Positions 35,105 to 43,500 of a DNA stretch of 64,000 nt are shown here, piece after piece; position 1 is the first letter of the stretch, and the number at the start of each line of letters is the position of its first letter. The position numbers and the translations under genes were made by a program. The notes under the pieces are model-generated. The model made no database searches and was not told where the DNA came from. It was given only the letters and a program-made list of their open reading frames with translations. The stretch comes from Kitasatospora sp. NBC_01250 (GTDB lineage: Bacteria; Actinomycetota; Actinomycetes; Streptomycetales; Streptomycetaceae), in the NCBI RefSeq assembly GCF_036226465.1, contig NZ_CP108476.1:8370001-8434000 (forward strand). Reading direction: 5' to 3'.

Positions 35105-37789
35105 TCAGGGGCGGGCAGTGGTCTTGCGCGGACTGTGGCGGTGCCACGGCCAGGCGGTGGAGCCCTCCGGGCGGGACAGCACGGCGCCCTCGTCGCCCAC
35201 GATCCACACCTGCCGGGCGGAGAGCACGCGCACGTCCCACAGCGTCATGCCGGTCCCGGTGCTGCCGACCTGCCAGGTCCGGCCGCCGTCGGTGGTGGTC
35301 ACGACGATGTCGCTGCGGCCCACGGCGCATCCCACCAGGGCGTCGGCGGAGAAGTGCACGGCGGCGAGGTTCAGCGTGCTGCCGGTGTCGTGGCGCTGCC
35401 AACTGCGGCCGCCGTCACGGGTGCTGAGCACGGTGCCGTTGTCGCCGGCCGCCCAGCAGGTCCGCGCGTCGACCACGTGCAGGCCGAGCAGGTCGTCGTC
35501 GGTGCCGGAGTGCTGCGGCAGCCAGGTCAGGCCGCCGTCCACGGTGGCCAGGACGGTGCCGCCGGCGCCGACCGCCCAGCCGGTCTGCGCATCCGCGAAG
35601 CGCACCGCCCACAGCGGCGGGCCGGCGGCCGGCATCTGCTGCGCCAGCCAGTGGGCGCCGCCGTCGCGGGTGGCCAGGATGGTGGCCTGGTCGCCGACGG
35701 CCCAGCCGTTGCGCCCGTCCGGGAGGACGTCGACCGACATGAGGTCGCGCTCCGTGCCGCTGGGCTGCACGGACCAGGAGGCGCCCGCGTCGGCGGTGGC
35801 GACGATGGTGCCGCCGCGGCCGACCGCCCAGGCCCGGTCGGCGTCCGGCGCGGCGATCGTGTAGAGGTTCGCCGTGCTCTCGCCGGAGCGCCGGTGCCAG
35901 GGGCCGCCGTCCCGGGTGACCAGGACGGTGCCGCCGTCGCCGACGGCCCAGCCCTCGGAGCCGTCCTCGGACATCAGGAGCCCGTAGAGGTTCTTGCCGG
36001 TGGGAGCCACCCGCACGGTCCAGGACTTCCCGTCCTGCTCGGTGGTGAGGATGAGGCCGCCGTCGCCGACGGCGCACGCCTCGCCGCCGGCCGGGTCGGC
36101 CCACAGCTGCTTGAGGTCCACCCCGACCGGGCTCTCCTGGGCGGACCAGTGCAGACCGCCGTCCTCGGTGGCCACGATGGTGCCGCTGTCGCCGACCGCC
36201 CAGCCGCGTTCGCCGGTCCCGGTGAAGGCGACCGCCCACAGCGCGGCCTCGGTGCCGCTCGCGCAGCGGGACCAGCCGGCGCCGCCGTCCCGGGTCGCCA
36301 GCAGCGTACCGCCGTGCCCGACGGCGAAGGCCCGGGTGCCGTCGATGGGGTGAATGTCCGTCAGGTCGTCCTGGGTGGGGGCTGGTTGAGAAGTCCAGGT
36401 GGTGCCGTCGTCCTCGGTGGTGAGGATGGTGCCGCGGGCGCCGACGGCCCAGCCGCGCCGGCCGCTGCCGGTGGCGGTGTCGGCTCCGGTGAAGTGTACG
36501 GCGAACAGGTCGTGTTGGGTGGGGGCCTGCTGCGGGGTCCAGGTGGTGCCGTCGTCCTCGGTGGTGAGGACGGTGCCGCGGGCGCCGACGGCCCAGGCGC
36601 GGCGGCCGGCTTCCGTGGTGCTGAAGTGTACGGCGAACAGGTCGTGTTGGGTGGGGGCCTGCTGCGGGGTCCAGGTGGTGCCGCCGTCCTCGGTGCTGAG
36701 GACGGTGCCGCGGGCGCCGACGGCCCAGCCGTGCCGCTCGTCGTCGAGCAGGCGGACGTCCCAGAGGATCTCGCGCACGCCCGTCTCCCGGGCCTGCCAG
36801 CCGGCGCCCGCGTCGCGGCTGACCGCGAGGGTGCCGCGGGCCCCGACGGCCCACCGGGAGCTGCCGGCGCCGTGGATCCCCAGCAGGTCCTGGAACATGC
36901 CGTCGAGCTGCGGCTGCCAGCTGCGGCCGCCGTCCAGCGAGTTCAGGATCAGGCCGTCGTCGCCGACCGCCCAGCCGCTGCGCAGGTCGGGCGTGAAGAC
37001 CAGCGAGACGACGTCCTTTCCGGTGCCGCTCGACAGCGCCGCCCAGCCGGCCCCGCCGTCCTCGGAGCCGATGAGCAGCCCGTTGTCGCCGGAGGCCCGC
37101 AGGACGGTGCCGTCCGGCGAGGCCCAGAGCCCGTAGATGTCGAGCTCGGTCCCGCTGGGCCGGGCGCTCCAGCTGCGGCCGCCGTCCCGGGTGGCGAGGA
37201 TGGTGCCGGTCCGGCCGACCGCCCAGCCGACCTCGGCGGAGACGGCGAAGACCCCCCGCAGGTCCACCGTGCTGTCGCCGTCCCGGACGGACCAGGTGGC
37301 CCCGCCGTCGGTGGTCACCAGGATCCGCCCGTGCTTGCCGACGGCCCAGGCCACCTGCTCGTCGACCGCGTGACAGCGCGTCAGATGGACGCGGTCCGGC
37401 GCGGTCTGCGGCTGCCAGCTGCGGCCGCCGTCGACGGAGCCGATGATCGTGCCGTTGTCGCCGACCGCCCAGCCGACCAGGCCGGACGGGGCGAAGGAGA
37501 CGCCGTAGAGGTTGTGGGAGGTCCCCGAGTCGGCGGTGAGCCAGCTGCGGCCGCCGTCGACGGTGCGCAGCACCGTGCCGTCCCGGCCGGCGATCCAGCC
37601 GCGCTCCGGGTCCGCGAAGCAGACCGCCCGCAGGTCCTTCTCGGTGTGCCCCTGGGCGACCCAGTGCGCGCCGCCGTCCGCGGTGGCGAGGATCATTCCG
37701 CCGTCCCCGACGGCCCAGGCCGTGAGCGTGTCCAGCAGGTGGACGCCCTGCATGTTGACGCTGCGCGGGGTGATGCCGCAACTCGTCAT
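35105..37789 (-). CDS. Ycf48-like multi-propeller repeat protein
   Basis: 894 residues, almost wholly made of about 20 repeats of roughly 43 residues, each with a (G/A)WAVG-xxGT(I/V)L-x-T-x-DGG-xxW core. This is the photosystem-assembly Ycf48/BNR-like propeller unit; three seven-bladed propellers would fit. There is no signal peptide or TM segment, so it is probably cytosolic. Start MTSCGITPRSVNMQG, with GGAGAGG upstream. It is the first gene of the left arm and faces the DTHWG-repeat gene across a 214-base region. A binding or scaffold role is likely; no enzymatic motif is seen. Confidence 0.78.
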   Translation of the reverse strand: MTSCGITPRSVNMQGVHLLDTLTAWAVGDGGMILATADGGAHWVAQGHTEKDLRAVCFADPERGWIAGRDGTVLRTVDGGRSWLTADSGTSHNLYGVSFAPSGLVGWAVGDNGTIIGSVDGGRSWQPQTAPDRVHLTRCHAVDEQVAWAVGKHGRILVTTDGGATWSVRDGDSTVDLRGVFAVSAEVGWAVGRTGTILATRDGGRSWSARPSGTELDIYGLWASPDGTVLRASGDNGLLIGSEDGGAGWAALSSGTGKDVVSLVFTPDLRSGWAVGDDGLILNSLDGGRSWQPQLDGMFQDLLGIHGAGSSRWAVGARGTLAVSRDAGAGWQARETGVREILWDVRLLDDERHGWAVGARGTVLSTEDGGTTWTPQQAPTQHDLFAVHFSTTEAGRRAWAVGARGTVLTTEDDGTTWTPQQAPTQHDLFAVHFTGADTATGSGRRGWAVGARGTILTTEDDGTTWTSQPAPTQDDLTDIHPIDGTRAFAVGHGGTLLATRDGGAGWSRCASGTEAALWAVAFTGTGERGWAVGDSGTIVATEDGGLHWSAQESPVGVDLKQLWADPAGGEACAVGDGGLILTTEQDGKSWTVRVAPTGKNLYGLLMSEDGSEGWAVGDGGTVLVTRDGGPWHRRSGESTANLYTIAAPDADRAWAVGRGGTIVATADAGASWSVQPSGTERDLMSVDVLPDGRNGWAVGDQATILATRDGGAHWLAQQMPAAGPPLWAVRFADAQTGWAVGAGGTVLATVDGGLTWLPQHSGTDDDLLGLHVVDARTCWAAGDNGTVLSTRDGGRSWQRHDTGSTLNLAAVHFSADALVGCAVGRSDIVVTTTDGGRTWQVGSTGTGMTLWDVRVLSARQVWIVGDEGAVLSRPEGSTAWPWHRHSPRKTTARP
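36491..36727. repeat. Near-identical 105-bp direct repeats in Ycf48-like gene
   Basis: The segments 36491-36595 and 36623-36727 are almost identical in DNA and offset by 132 bases (44 codons, one blade). A further part-copy lies at about 36410-36465. This indicates recent blade duplication. Confidence 0.8.
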
Positions 37790-37858
37790 CTCGAAGCCTC
37801 TCCGTAACGCCTGACAAACGGCTGACCGGTGTGCACCCGTAAGCCTCGCGAGGGATCC

Positions 37859-37887
37859 TTCTCGACTTCTTCTGAACGGCTTCTCGA
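37859..37887 (-). promoter_or_regulatory. SARP-type heptamer direct repeats
   Basis: On the minus strand: TCGAGAA, TTCAGAA, TCGAGAA, each separated by 4 bases (11-bp period, exactly one helical turn). This is the architecture and near-consensus (TCGAGnn) of binding sites for Streptomyces antibiotic regulatory proteins. It lies 70 bases upstream of the Ycf48-like start and 117 bases before the DTHWG-repeat gene. A candidate binder is the AfsR-like protein encoded at the right end. I see no clear -10 box at the expected spacing. Confidence 0.45.
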
Positions 37888-38003
37888 AGAAGCCGGTGCA
37901 CGAAGGGCTGGCGAAAGGAGGTTCGAAAGGGGCGGGCGTTGAACTGTTCTCAGCTCGGGGAAGCCCGGCGGACGACCGAAGACCTGCCCATGGGGAGAAC
38001 GTG

Positions 38004-38480
38004 ATGACGAAGAACCGGATCCTGACCCGCTCGGTGCTCGGCCTGGCCGCGGGGGCGGCGGCGGTGCTGGCGGCGGTCCTGCCGGCCGCGCAGCTGGGCG
38101 CCGACGGGACTCCGGGCAACGCCCACCCGGCCGGCCCGAGCGTGGTGGCCGCAGCCGACCCGGCTCCCGGGGACACCCACTGGGGCAGCACGCAGCCGAG
38201 CGTCGTCCAGGCGGACACCCACTGGGGCCGCACGGCGCCGGTCATGGTCCCGGCCGACACCCACTGGGGCGGTACGCAGCCGGTCGTGGTCCCGGCGGAC
38301 ACCCACTGGGGCAGCACGCCGCCGGTGGTGGTCCCGGCGGACACCCACTGGGGCAGCACGGCGCCGGTCGTGGTGCAGCCCGTGGACGACACGCACTGGG
38401 GCGCGGTCACGCCGGCCGCCGACCCGGGCCCCGGCGACACCCACTGGGGCGCGATCCAGGCCGACGCACTGAGCGTCTGA
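38004..38480 (+). CDS. Secreted-type protein with seven DTHWG repeats
   Basis: 158 residues. The start MTKNRILTRS has GGGAGA upstream; an adjacent GTG is an alternative. Residues 1-34 form a signal-peptide-like region (basic start, hydrophobic VLGLAAGAAAVLAAVLPAA, then AQLGA-DG). Residues 57-149 contain seven exact DTHWG pentapeptides at 57, 71, 85, 99, 113, 129 and 145, mostly every 14 residues, with spacers of the form xTxPVVVPA. No cysteine is present. I do not recognise it. The regular cassettes suggest a repeat-core peptide precursor or a repetitive wall-associated protein. It lies between the two arms of the cluster. Confidence 0.75.
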   Translation: MTKNRILTRSVLGLAAGAAAVLAAVLPAAQLGADGTPGNAHPAGPSVVAAADPAPGDTHWGSTQPSVVQADTHWGRTAPVMVPADTHWGGTQPVVVPADTHWGSTPPVVVPADTHWGSTAPVVVQPVDDTHWGAVTPAADPGPGDTHWGAIQADALSV

Positions 38481-38483
38481 CAG

Positions 38484-38573
38484 CCACACCGGTCACACCG
38501 GCCATACCGGCCATACCGGCCACGCCAGAAACACCGGCCACGCCAGAAACGCCGGAAACACCGGCCACGCCGG
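38484..38573. repeat. Short degenerate tandem repeats
   Basis: About ten imperfect copies of a 9-10 base unit (CACACCGGC, CATACCGGC, CACGCCAGAAA) between the DTHWG-repeat gene and the monooxygenase gene. It is non-coding; a slippage-prone spacer is the simplest reading. Confidence 0.6.
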
Positions 38574-38644
38574 ACAGGTCGCCGACACGGCACCAGGCGG
38601 CTCGTCAACAGCCAGCTCGTCAACGGACATGGGAGCGAACGGTC

Positions 38645-40018
38645 ATGGGTGGGAATCGTCGGATGATGAAGCTGGGGGCCTTCCTGCTGGTCCCGGGCTA
38701 CCACGTCGCCTCCTGGCGGCACCCGGGAGCGCGGGCGGACGGCGGCCTGGACTTCGGCCACTACCGCGACCTGGTCCGCACGGCCGAGCGCGCCAAGTTC
38801 GACATGTTCTTCGTGGCCGACGGCGTCGGCATCCGCACGCCGTACAACGACGCCGAGGAGCTGAGCCGTTGGGGCCGGTTCCTGCAGTTCGACCCGGTCG
38901 CCCTGCTCTCCGCCCTCGCCGTGTCGACCGAGCGGATCGGCCTGGCCGCCACCGCCTCGACGACCTACAACGAACCCTTCCACCTGGCCCGCAAGTTCGC
39001 CTCGATCGACCACCTGAGCGCGGGCCGGGCCGCCTGGAACGTCGTCACCTCGGTGACCGACGCCGAGGCCCGCAACTTCAACCGCGACGCCCAGCCCGAC
39101 CACGGCGACCGCTACCACCGGGCCCGGGAGTTCATGGAGGTGGTCACCGGGCTGTGGGACAGCTGGGAGGACGACGCCTTCGTCTACGACAAGGACGGCG
39201 GGCGCTTCTTCCACCCGGAGAAGCTCCACGTGCTGGGCCACCGCGGCGAGCACTTCGCGGTGCGTGGCCCGCTCAACGTGGCCCGCCCGCCCCAGGGTTA
39301 CCCGGTGCTCATCCAGGCCGGCGCCTCGGTGGACGGCCAGGACTTCGCCGCCCGCTGGGCCGAGGTGGTCTTCACCGCCAGCCAGACGCTGGACGAGGGC
39401 CGCGCCTTCTACCGGGCCATCCGCGAGCAGGTCGCCGACCACGGCCGCGACCCCGACCAGGTGAAGGTCATGCCCGGGGTGCTCCCGGTGGTCGGCCGCA
39501 CCAGGGCGGAGGCGGAGGACAAGTACGCCGCCCTGCAGGAGCTGGTGGACCCGGTCGTCGGGTACGGCCTGCTGACCCAGCTGCTGGGCGACGTGGACAT
39601 CTCCGGCAGCGACGTGGACGGCCCGCTGCCCGAACTGCCGCCGACCCAGGGCAGCACCAGCCGCCAGCAGCTCGTCTACGACAAGGCGCGCCGCGAGGGG
39701 CTGAGCATCAAGCAGCTCTACCAGTCGGTCTCCGGAGGCCGCGGCCACCGGGTGGTGATCGGCACCCCGCAGGAGATCGCGGACGCCCTGGAGGAGTGGT
39801 TCACCGGTGGCGCGGCCGACGGCTTCAACGTGATGCCGCCCGTGCTGCCCGACGGCCTGACGGACTTCGCCGAGCTCGTGGTGCCCGAGCTCCAGCGCCG
39901 CGGCCTGTTCCGCACCGAGTACGAGGGGCCGACCCTGCGCGACAACCTCGGGCTGGACCGGCCGGCCCACGGTGCCGCCGCCCGGCTGAGCGCCGCCGCC
40001 CGGCTCAGCCCCAGGTGA
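38645..40018 (+). CDS. NtaA/SnaA-type LLM flavin monooxygenase 1
   Basis: 457 residues. Luciferase-like (beta/alpha)8 family of the nitrilotriacetate monooxygenase/DszA/SnaA branch: MKLGAFLLVPGYHVASWRHP, ASTTYNEPFHLARKFASIDHLSAGRAAWNVVTS and ADGFNVMPPVLPDGL are diagnostic. These enzymes use FMNH2 from a separate reductase, here presumably that at 58231-58731, and oxygenate N, S or C centres, often giving N-hydroxylation or C-N cleavage. It is a close paralogue of the enzyme at 56882-58234. It is the first biosynthetic gene of the right arm. Confidence 0.88.
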   Translation: MGGNRRMMKLGAFLLVPGYHVASWRHPGARADGGLDFGHYRDLVRTAERAKFDMFFVADGVGIRTPYNDAEELSRWGRFLQFDPVALLSALAVSTERIGLAATASTTYNEPFHLARKFASIDHLSAGRAAWNVVTSVTDAEARNFNRDAQPDHGDRYHRAREFMEVVTGLWDSWEDDAFVYDKDGGRFFHPEKLHVLGHRGEHFAVRGPLNVARPPQGYPVLIQAGASVDGQDFAARWAEVVFTASQTLDEGRAFYRAIREQVADHGRDPDQVKVMPGVLPVVGRTRAEAEDKYAALQELVDPVVGYGLLTQLLGDVDISGSDVDGPLPELPPTQGSTSRQQLVYDKARREGLSIKQLYQSVSGGRGHRVVIGTPQEIADALEEWFTGGAADGFNVMPPVLPDGLTDFAELVVPELQRRGLFRTEYEGPTLRDNLGLDRPAHGAAARLSAAARLSPR

Positions 40019-40095
40019 CCCGGGCGGCCCGCCCGTCCGTCCCTGCCACGACAGTCCCCGCCACGGCCATCCGAGGAATCGAGGAGCACTCCACC

Positions 40096-41265
40096 ATGCC
40101 GTCACTCGCCAACGACCTCAGCGAGATCCCGCCCTCACCGCTGGTCCAGGTGGAGGAACTGCTGCGCCGCAGCGGGGACGCGGCTCCGATCGGCCTGCAC
40201 CAGGGCAAGACGGTCTTCGACCCGTGTGCCCGCCCCCGGGTCTGGAGCAGCGAGGAGTTCGCGATCGCGCCGCACCAGCACGCGCCGCCCGCCGGCGTTC
40301 CGGAGCTGCGCACGGCCTTCGCCGAGGCGCTGACCGCCCGGCGCGGCGCCCCGGTGCAGCCGGAACAGGTGCTGGTGACCAACGGCGCCACGCACGCCAT
40401 CGCCGTGGTGCTGCACGCGATCCTGCGCCCGGGTGACGAGGTGCTGGTGCTGTCGCCGCAGTGGCTGTTCGCCACCGGGCTGGTGTGGGCGGCCGGCGGC
40501 GTGCCGCGCGAGGTGCCGGTCTTCCTGGAGCTCGGCGCCGACCCCGACTTCGACTTCGTCGCGGCGATCGAGCGGGCGGTGACCCCGCGGACCCGCGCGA
40601 TCTACTTCAACAACCCCAACAACCCGACCGGTTACCGGCTGGACGAGCGCCAGCTCGGCGCCCTCGCGGCGCTGGCCGAGCGGCACGACCTGTGGCTGAT
40701 CGCCGACAACGCCTACGAGAACTACGACTTCACCCGGGTCGGGTTCACCGACTTCGCCACCGTCGGCGCGGCGGGCGAGCGCACCTTCTCGGTGTACAGC
40801 TGCAGCAAGACCTACGCGATGCCGGGGGCCCGGGTGGGCTGTCTGGTCTCGCCGTCCGGCCTGACCGGGCAGTTGACCAAGTGGTCGCTGCACACGCTCT
40901 ACTCCGTCTCCACCGCGGCGCAGTTCGCCGCCCGCGAGGCGCTGCGCACGCCGCGCGAGGAACTGGCCCGGCGTCGCGACCGCGCCGCCGCGGCCTGGTG
41001 GCTGGCCGACTCGGCGCTGAAGGTGCCGCACACCGCGGTGACCGGCGGCCTGTACACGTTCCTCGACCTGTCCGCCTACGGCGACGGCGAGGCTTTCGTC
41101 CGCGCCTGCGCCGACCACGGGGTCGGTCTCGCCCCCGGCCGGGTGTTCGGGGCCCACTGCGGCAACTGGGCCCGCCTGTGCTTCACCGCCGCGCCGCCGC
41201 CGCAGGTGTCCGAGGCGATCGACCGCATCAACAAGATCTACGAGGAGGGCCTCGATGAGCACTGA
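40096..41265 (+). CDS. Class I/II PLP aminotransferase
   Basis: 389 residues from MPSLANDLSEIPPSPL, with GAGGAG upstream. Fold-type I aspartate-aminotransferase-like: VTNGATHAIAVVL, IYFNNPNNPTGYRL, the pyridoxal Lys in YSCSKTYAMPGARVG, and a C-terminal Arg near GNWARLCFTAAP. It should interconvert an amino acid and its 2-oxo acid. The 11-base overlap with the following PanB-like gene ties them together, suggesting that the 2-oxo acid is shared (inference). Confidence 0.88.
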   Translation: MPSLANDLSEIPPSPLVQVEELLRRSGDAAPIGLHQGKTVFDPCARPRVWSSEEFAIAPHQHAPPAGVPELRTAFAEALTARRGAPVQPEQVLVTNGATHAIAVVLHAILRPGDEVLVLSPQWLFATGLVWAAGGVPREVPVFLELGADPDFDFVAAIERAVTPRTRAIYFNNPNNPTGYRLDERQLGALAALAERHDLWLIADNAYENYDFTRVGFTDFATVGAAGERTFSVYSCSKTYAMPGARVGCLVSPSGLTGQLTKWSLHTLYSVSTAAQFAAREALRTPREELARRRDRAAAAWWLADSALKVPHTAVTGGLYTFLDLSAYGDGEAFVRACADHGVGLAPGRVFGAHCGNWARLCFTAAPPPQVSEAIDRINKIYEEGLDEH

Positions 41266-42220
41266 CACGATCGTCCTTGAGCGCTCCGGCATCACTCCGT
41301 TCCTGCACCGGTACGAGGCACCCGCCCGGGTCGGCCTCAAGGTCAACGCCTACCGGGGCTACGAGGTGGAGGGGCTGGCACGGGCCCTGGCGGCGCCGGA
41401 CCTGGCCGACTGCCCACTGGAGTGCGTGATGGTCGGCGACTCCTACTTCATGACCCACCTCGGGCGCAGCAGCACCGTGCTGTCCGGCCCCGAGGAGCGG
41501 GAGTGGGCGATGAGCACGCTGGTCGCCCTGGTGGCGGAGGTGCGGGAGGCGCTCGACGCGTTCTTCCCCGCGCACCGCAGGCCGTTCCTGCTGGCCGACC
41601 TGCCGGACGGCGCCACCGGCGAGGTCCCCCTCGCGCTGGCCGCCGGCGAGCGCTTCCGTGCGGCGGGCGCCGACGCGGTGAAGCTGGAGCTCGCCGGCGA
41701 CCGCGACCTGGACTGCCTGCAGGCGCTCGCGGTGAGCGGGTGCACCGCACTCGGACACCTCGGCTACACGCCGCAGAGCGGTGCGCTGAGCCGGCACGGC
41801 GACACCCTCGACGGCGCCCGGCAGATGTTCGCCCAGGCCCGCCGGGTGCGGGACGCGGGCGCGGCCGGCCTGATCGTCGAGATGGTCAGCGAGCCGGTCA
41901 ACCAGGCGCTCAGCCTTCCCACCGCCGACGGCATCCCGCTGTACTCGGTGTTCAGCGGCCGGGCCGAGTTCGGTGGCCAGAGCCTCAACATCTGGGACGC
42001 GGTGGTCCGCCCGGCGCGCGGCAGCCGGTTCTTCCCCCCCACCGCGGTGATCGACGCCGCCGAGGTCCCGGTGGCCTACACCCCCGACCTGATCGCGGAC
42101 CGGATGGGCGAGCTGATCAGGCTCACCCTCGACGGACGCTTCCCGCTCTCGCCGCGCACCGCCCTGACCCCCGAGGAGATCGAGCAGATCTCCACCATGA
42201 GCCCCTGGAGTGCCCGATGA
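41255..42220 (+). CDS. Ketopantoate hydroxymethyltransferase-like (PanB family)
   Basis: 321 residues. The metal and catalytic residues of PanB are conserved: Asp62 in VMVGDSYFMTHLG, Asp115 in LLADLPDG, Glu145 in VKLELAG, the loop GHLGYTPQS, and the base Glu209 in LIVEMVSEP. PanB adds a hydroxymethyl group from methylene-tetrahydrofolate to 2-oxoisovalerate. Here it is about 50 residues longer, and the flanking sequence diverges (for example DLPDG for DLPFG), so a different 2-oxo acid or a C-C-forming variant is likely. Its ATGA overlap with the EctB-like gene places it in the pathway rather than in pantothenate synthesis. Confidence 0.8.
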   Translation: MSTDTIVLERSGITPFLHRYEAPARVGLKVNAYRGYEVEGLARALAAPDLADCPLECVMVGDSYFMTHLGRSSTVLSGPEEREWAMSTLVALVAEVREALDAFFPAHRRPFLLADLPDGATGEVPLALAAGERFRAAGADAVKLELAGDRDLDCLQALAVSGCTALGHLGYTPQSGALSRHGDTLDGARQMFAQARRVRDAGAAGLIVEMVSEPVNQALSLPTADGIPLYSVFSGRAEFGGQSLNIWDAVVRPARGSRFFPPTAVIDAAEVPVAYTPDLIADRMGELIRLTLDGRFPLSPRTALTPEEIEQISTMSPWSAR

Positions 42221-43500
42221 CGACGACCCTGCCCGGTACGGCGGTCTTCGACGAGCTCGAGTCCGAGATCCGTACCTACTGCCGGCGCTTCCCCGCGGTC
42301 TTCACCCGCGCCGTCGGGCACCGGATGTGGGACGAGGAAGGCCGCGAGTTCCTGGACTTCCTCTCCGGCGCGGGCGCGCTGAACTACGGTCACAACCCGT
42401 CCGCGGTACGCCAGGCGCTGGTGGACTACCTGCTCGCCGACGGGCCGGTGCACGGGCTCGACCTGCACACCGGTGCCAAGCGCCGGTTCCTGGAGCGCTT
42501 CCAGGAGGTCGTGCTCGGCCCGCGCGGCCTCGACTACCGGGTGCAGTTCACCGGTCCGACCGGCACCAACGCGATCGAGTCCGCGTTCAAGGTGGCCCGC
42601 CGCGTCACCGGACGCACCGACATCGTCGCCTTCACCGGCGGCTTCCACGGGCTCTCGCTCGGCGCGCTGGCCGCCTCGGCCACCGCGTTCAAGCGCGACG
42701 CCGCCGGGGTGCCGCTGGGCAACGTGCTGCGGATGCCCTACGAGGGCTTCGCCGGCGAGAACGTGGACACGATCGACTACCTGACCCGGCTGCTGGACGA
42801 CCCGGGCAGCGGCATCGGCAAGCCGGCCGCGTTCGTGGTGGAGACGGTGCAGGGCGAGGGCGGGCTGGCCGCGGCGAGCCCGGCGTGGCTGCGCCGGCTG
42901 GCCGAGGTGGCGCGCGAGCGCGGCATCCTGCTGATCGTCGACGACATCCAGGCCGGCTGCGGCCGGACCGGCGCCTTCTTCAGCTTCGAGGAGGCCGGGA
43001 TCACCCCCGACCTGGTGTGCCTGTCCAAGTCGATCAGCGGCTACGGGCTGCCGATGGCGCTGGTGCTGGTCAAGCCGGAGCTCGACCAGCTCGGCCCCGG
43101 CGAGCACAGCGGCACGTTCCGCGGCAACAACCTGGCCTTCGTCTCCGCGACCGCCGTCCTGGACCACTGGGCCGACCCGGCCTTCGTCCAGCGCCTCGCC
43201 GAGCGGGTCCGCGCGCTGGACGGCCTGCTGGACGGCCTGGCGCTGCGCTTCGCCGAGCTCGGCTGCACGCCCAGGGGCCGTGGCCTGATCCGCGGTCTCG
43301 CCTTCACCGACCCGCAGCTGGCGGACCGCGTCTCGCGGGCCGCGTTCGAGGCGGGCCTGCTGGTGGAGACCTCGGGCGCCCGCGGCCAGGTACTCAAGAT
43401 CATGCCGCCGATCGTGCTGGACGAGGACGAGCTGGCGCGCGGCGTCGCCCTCCTCGCCGACGTCATCGACGCGGTGGCCCGCAAGGAGGAGAACCGTTGA
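42217..43500 (+). CDS. EctB-like diaminobutyrate aminotransferase
   Basis: 427 residues. Class III PLP aminotransferase resembling EctB (diaminobutyrate-2-oxoglutarate transaminase): FLDFLSGAGALNYGHNP, QFTGPTGTNAIESAFKVARRVTGR, VETVQGEGG, the cofactor Asp in IVDDIQAGCGRTG and Lys in CLSKSISGYGLPMALVL. EctB converts aspartate semialdehyde to 2,4-diaminobutyrate. No ectA or ectC lies nearby, so it probably supplies diaminobutyrate, or handles a similar omega-amine, for the cluster's product. Confidence 0.85.
   Translation: MTTTLPGTAVFDELESEIRTYCRRFPAVFTRAVGHRMWDEEGREFLDFLSGAGALNYGHNPSAVRQALVDYLLADGPVHGLDLHTGAKRRFLERFQEVVLGPRGLDYRVQFTGPTGTNAIESAFKVARRVTGRTDIVAFTGGFHGLSLGALAASATAFKRDAAGVPLGNVLRMPYEGFAGENVDTIDYLTRLLDDPGSGIGKPAAFVVETVQGEGGLAAASPAWLRRLAEVARERGILLIVDDIQAGCGRTGAFFSFEEAGITPDLVCLSKSISGYGLPMALVLVKPELDQLGPGEHSGTFRGNNLAFVSATAVLDHWADPAFVQRLAERVRALDGLLDGLALRFAELGCTPRGRGLIRGLAFTDPQLADRVSRAAFEAGLLVETSGARGQVLKIMPPIVLDEDELARGVALLADVIDAVARKEENR

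Noticed and set aside
35135..37807. 890-codon plus-strand open frame opposite the Ycf48-like gene
   Set aside because: Its regular composition only reflects the repeats of the real gene on the other strand; there is no ribosome-binding site or domain.
38004..38480. Graspetide (omega-ester peptide) precursor for the cluster's ATP-grasp enzymes
   Set aside because: The N-terminus looks like a Sec signal rather than a graspetide leader, and the ATP-grasp proteins resemble small-molecule amide ligases. Kept only as an open alternative.
42217..43500. Ectoine biosynthesis operon
   Set aside because: Only the EctB-like gene is present; no acetyltransferase (EctA) or ectoine synthase (EctC) is nearby.
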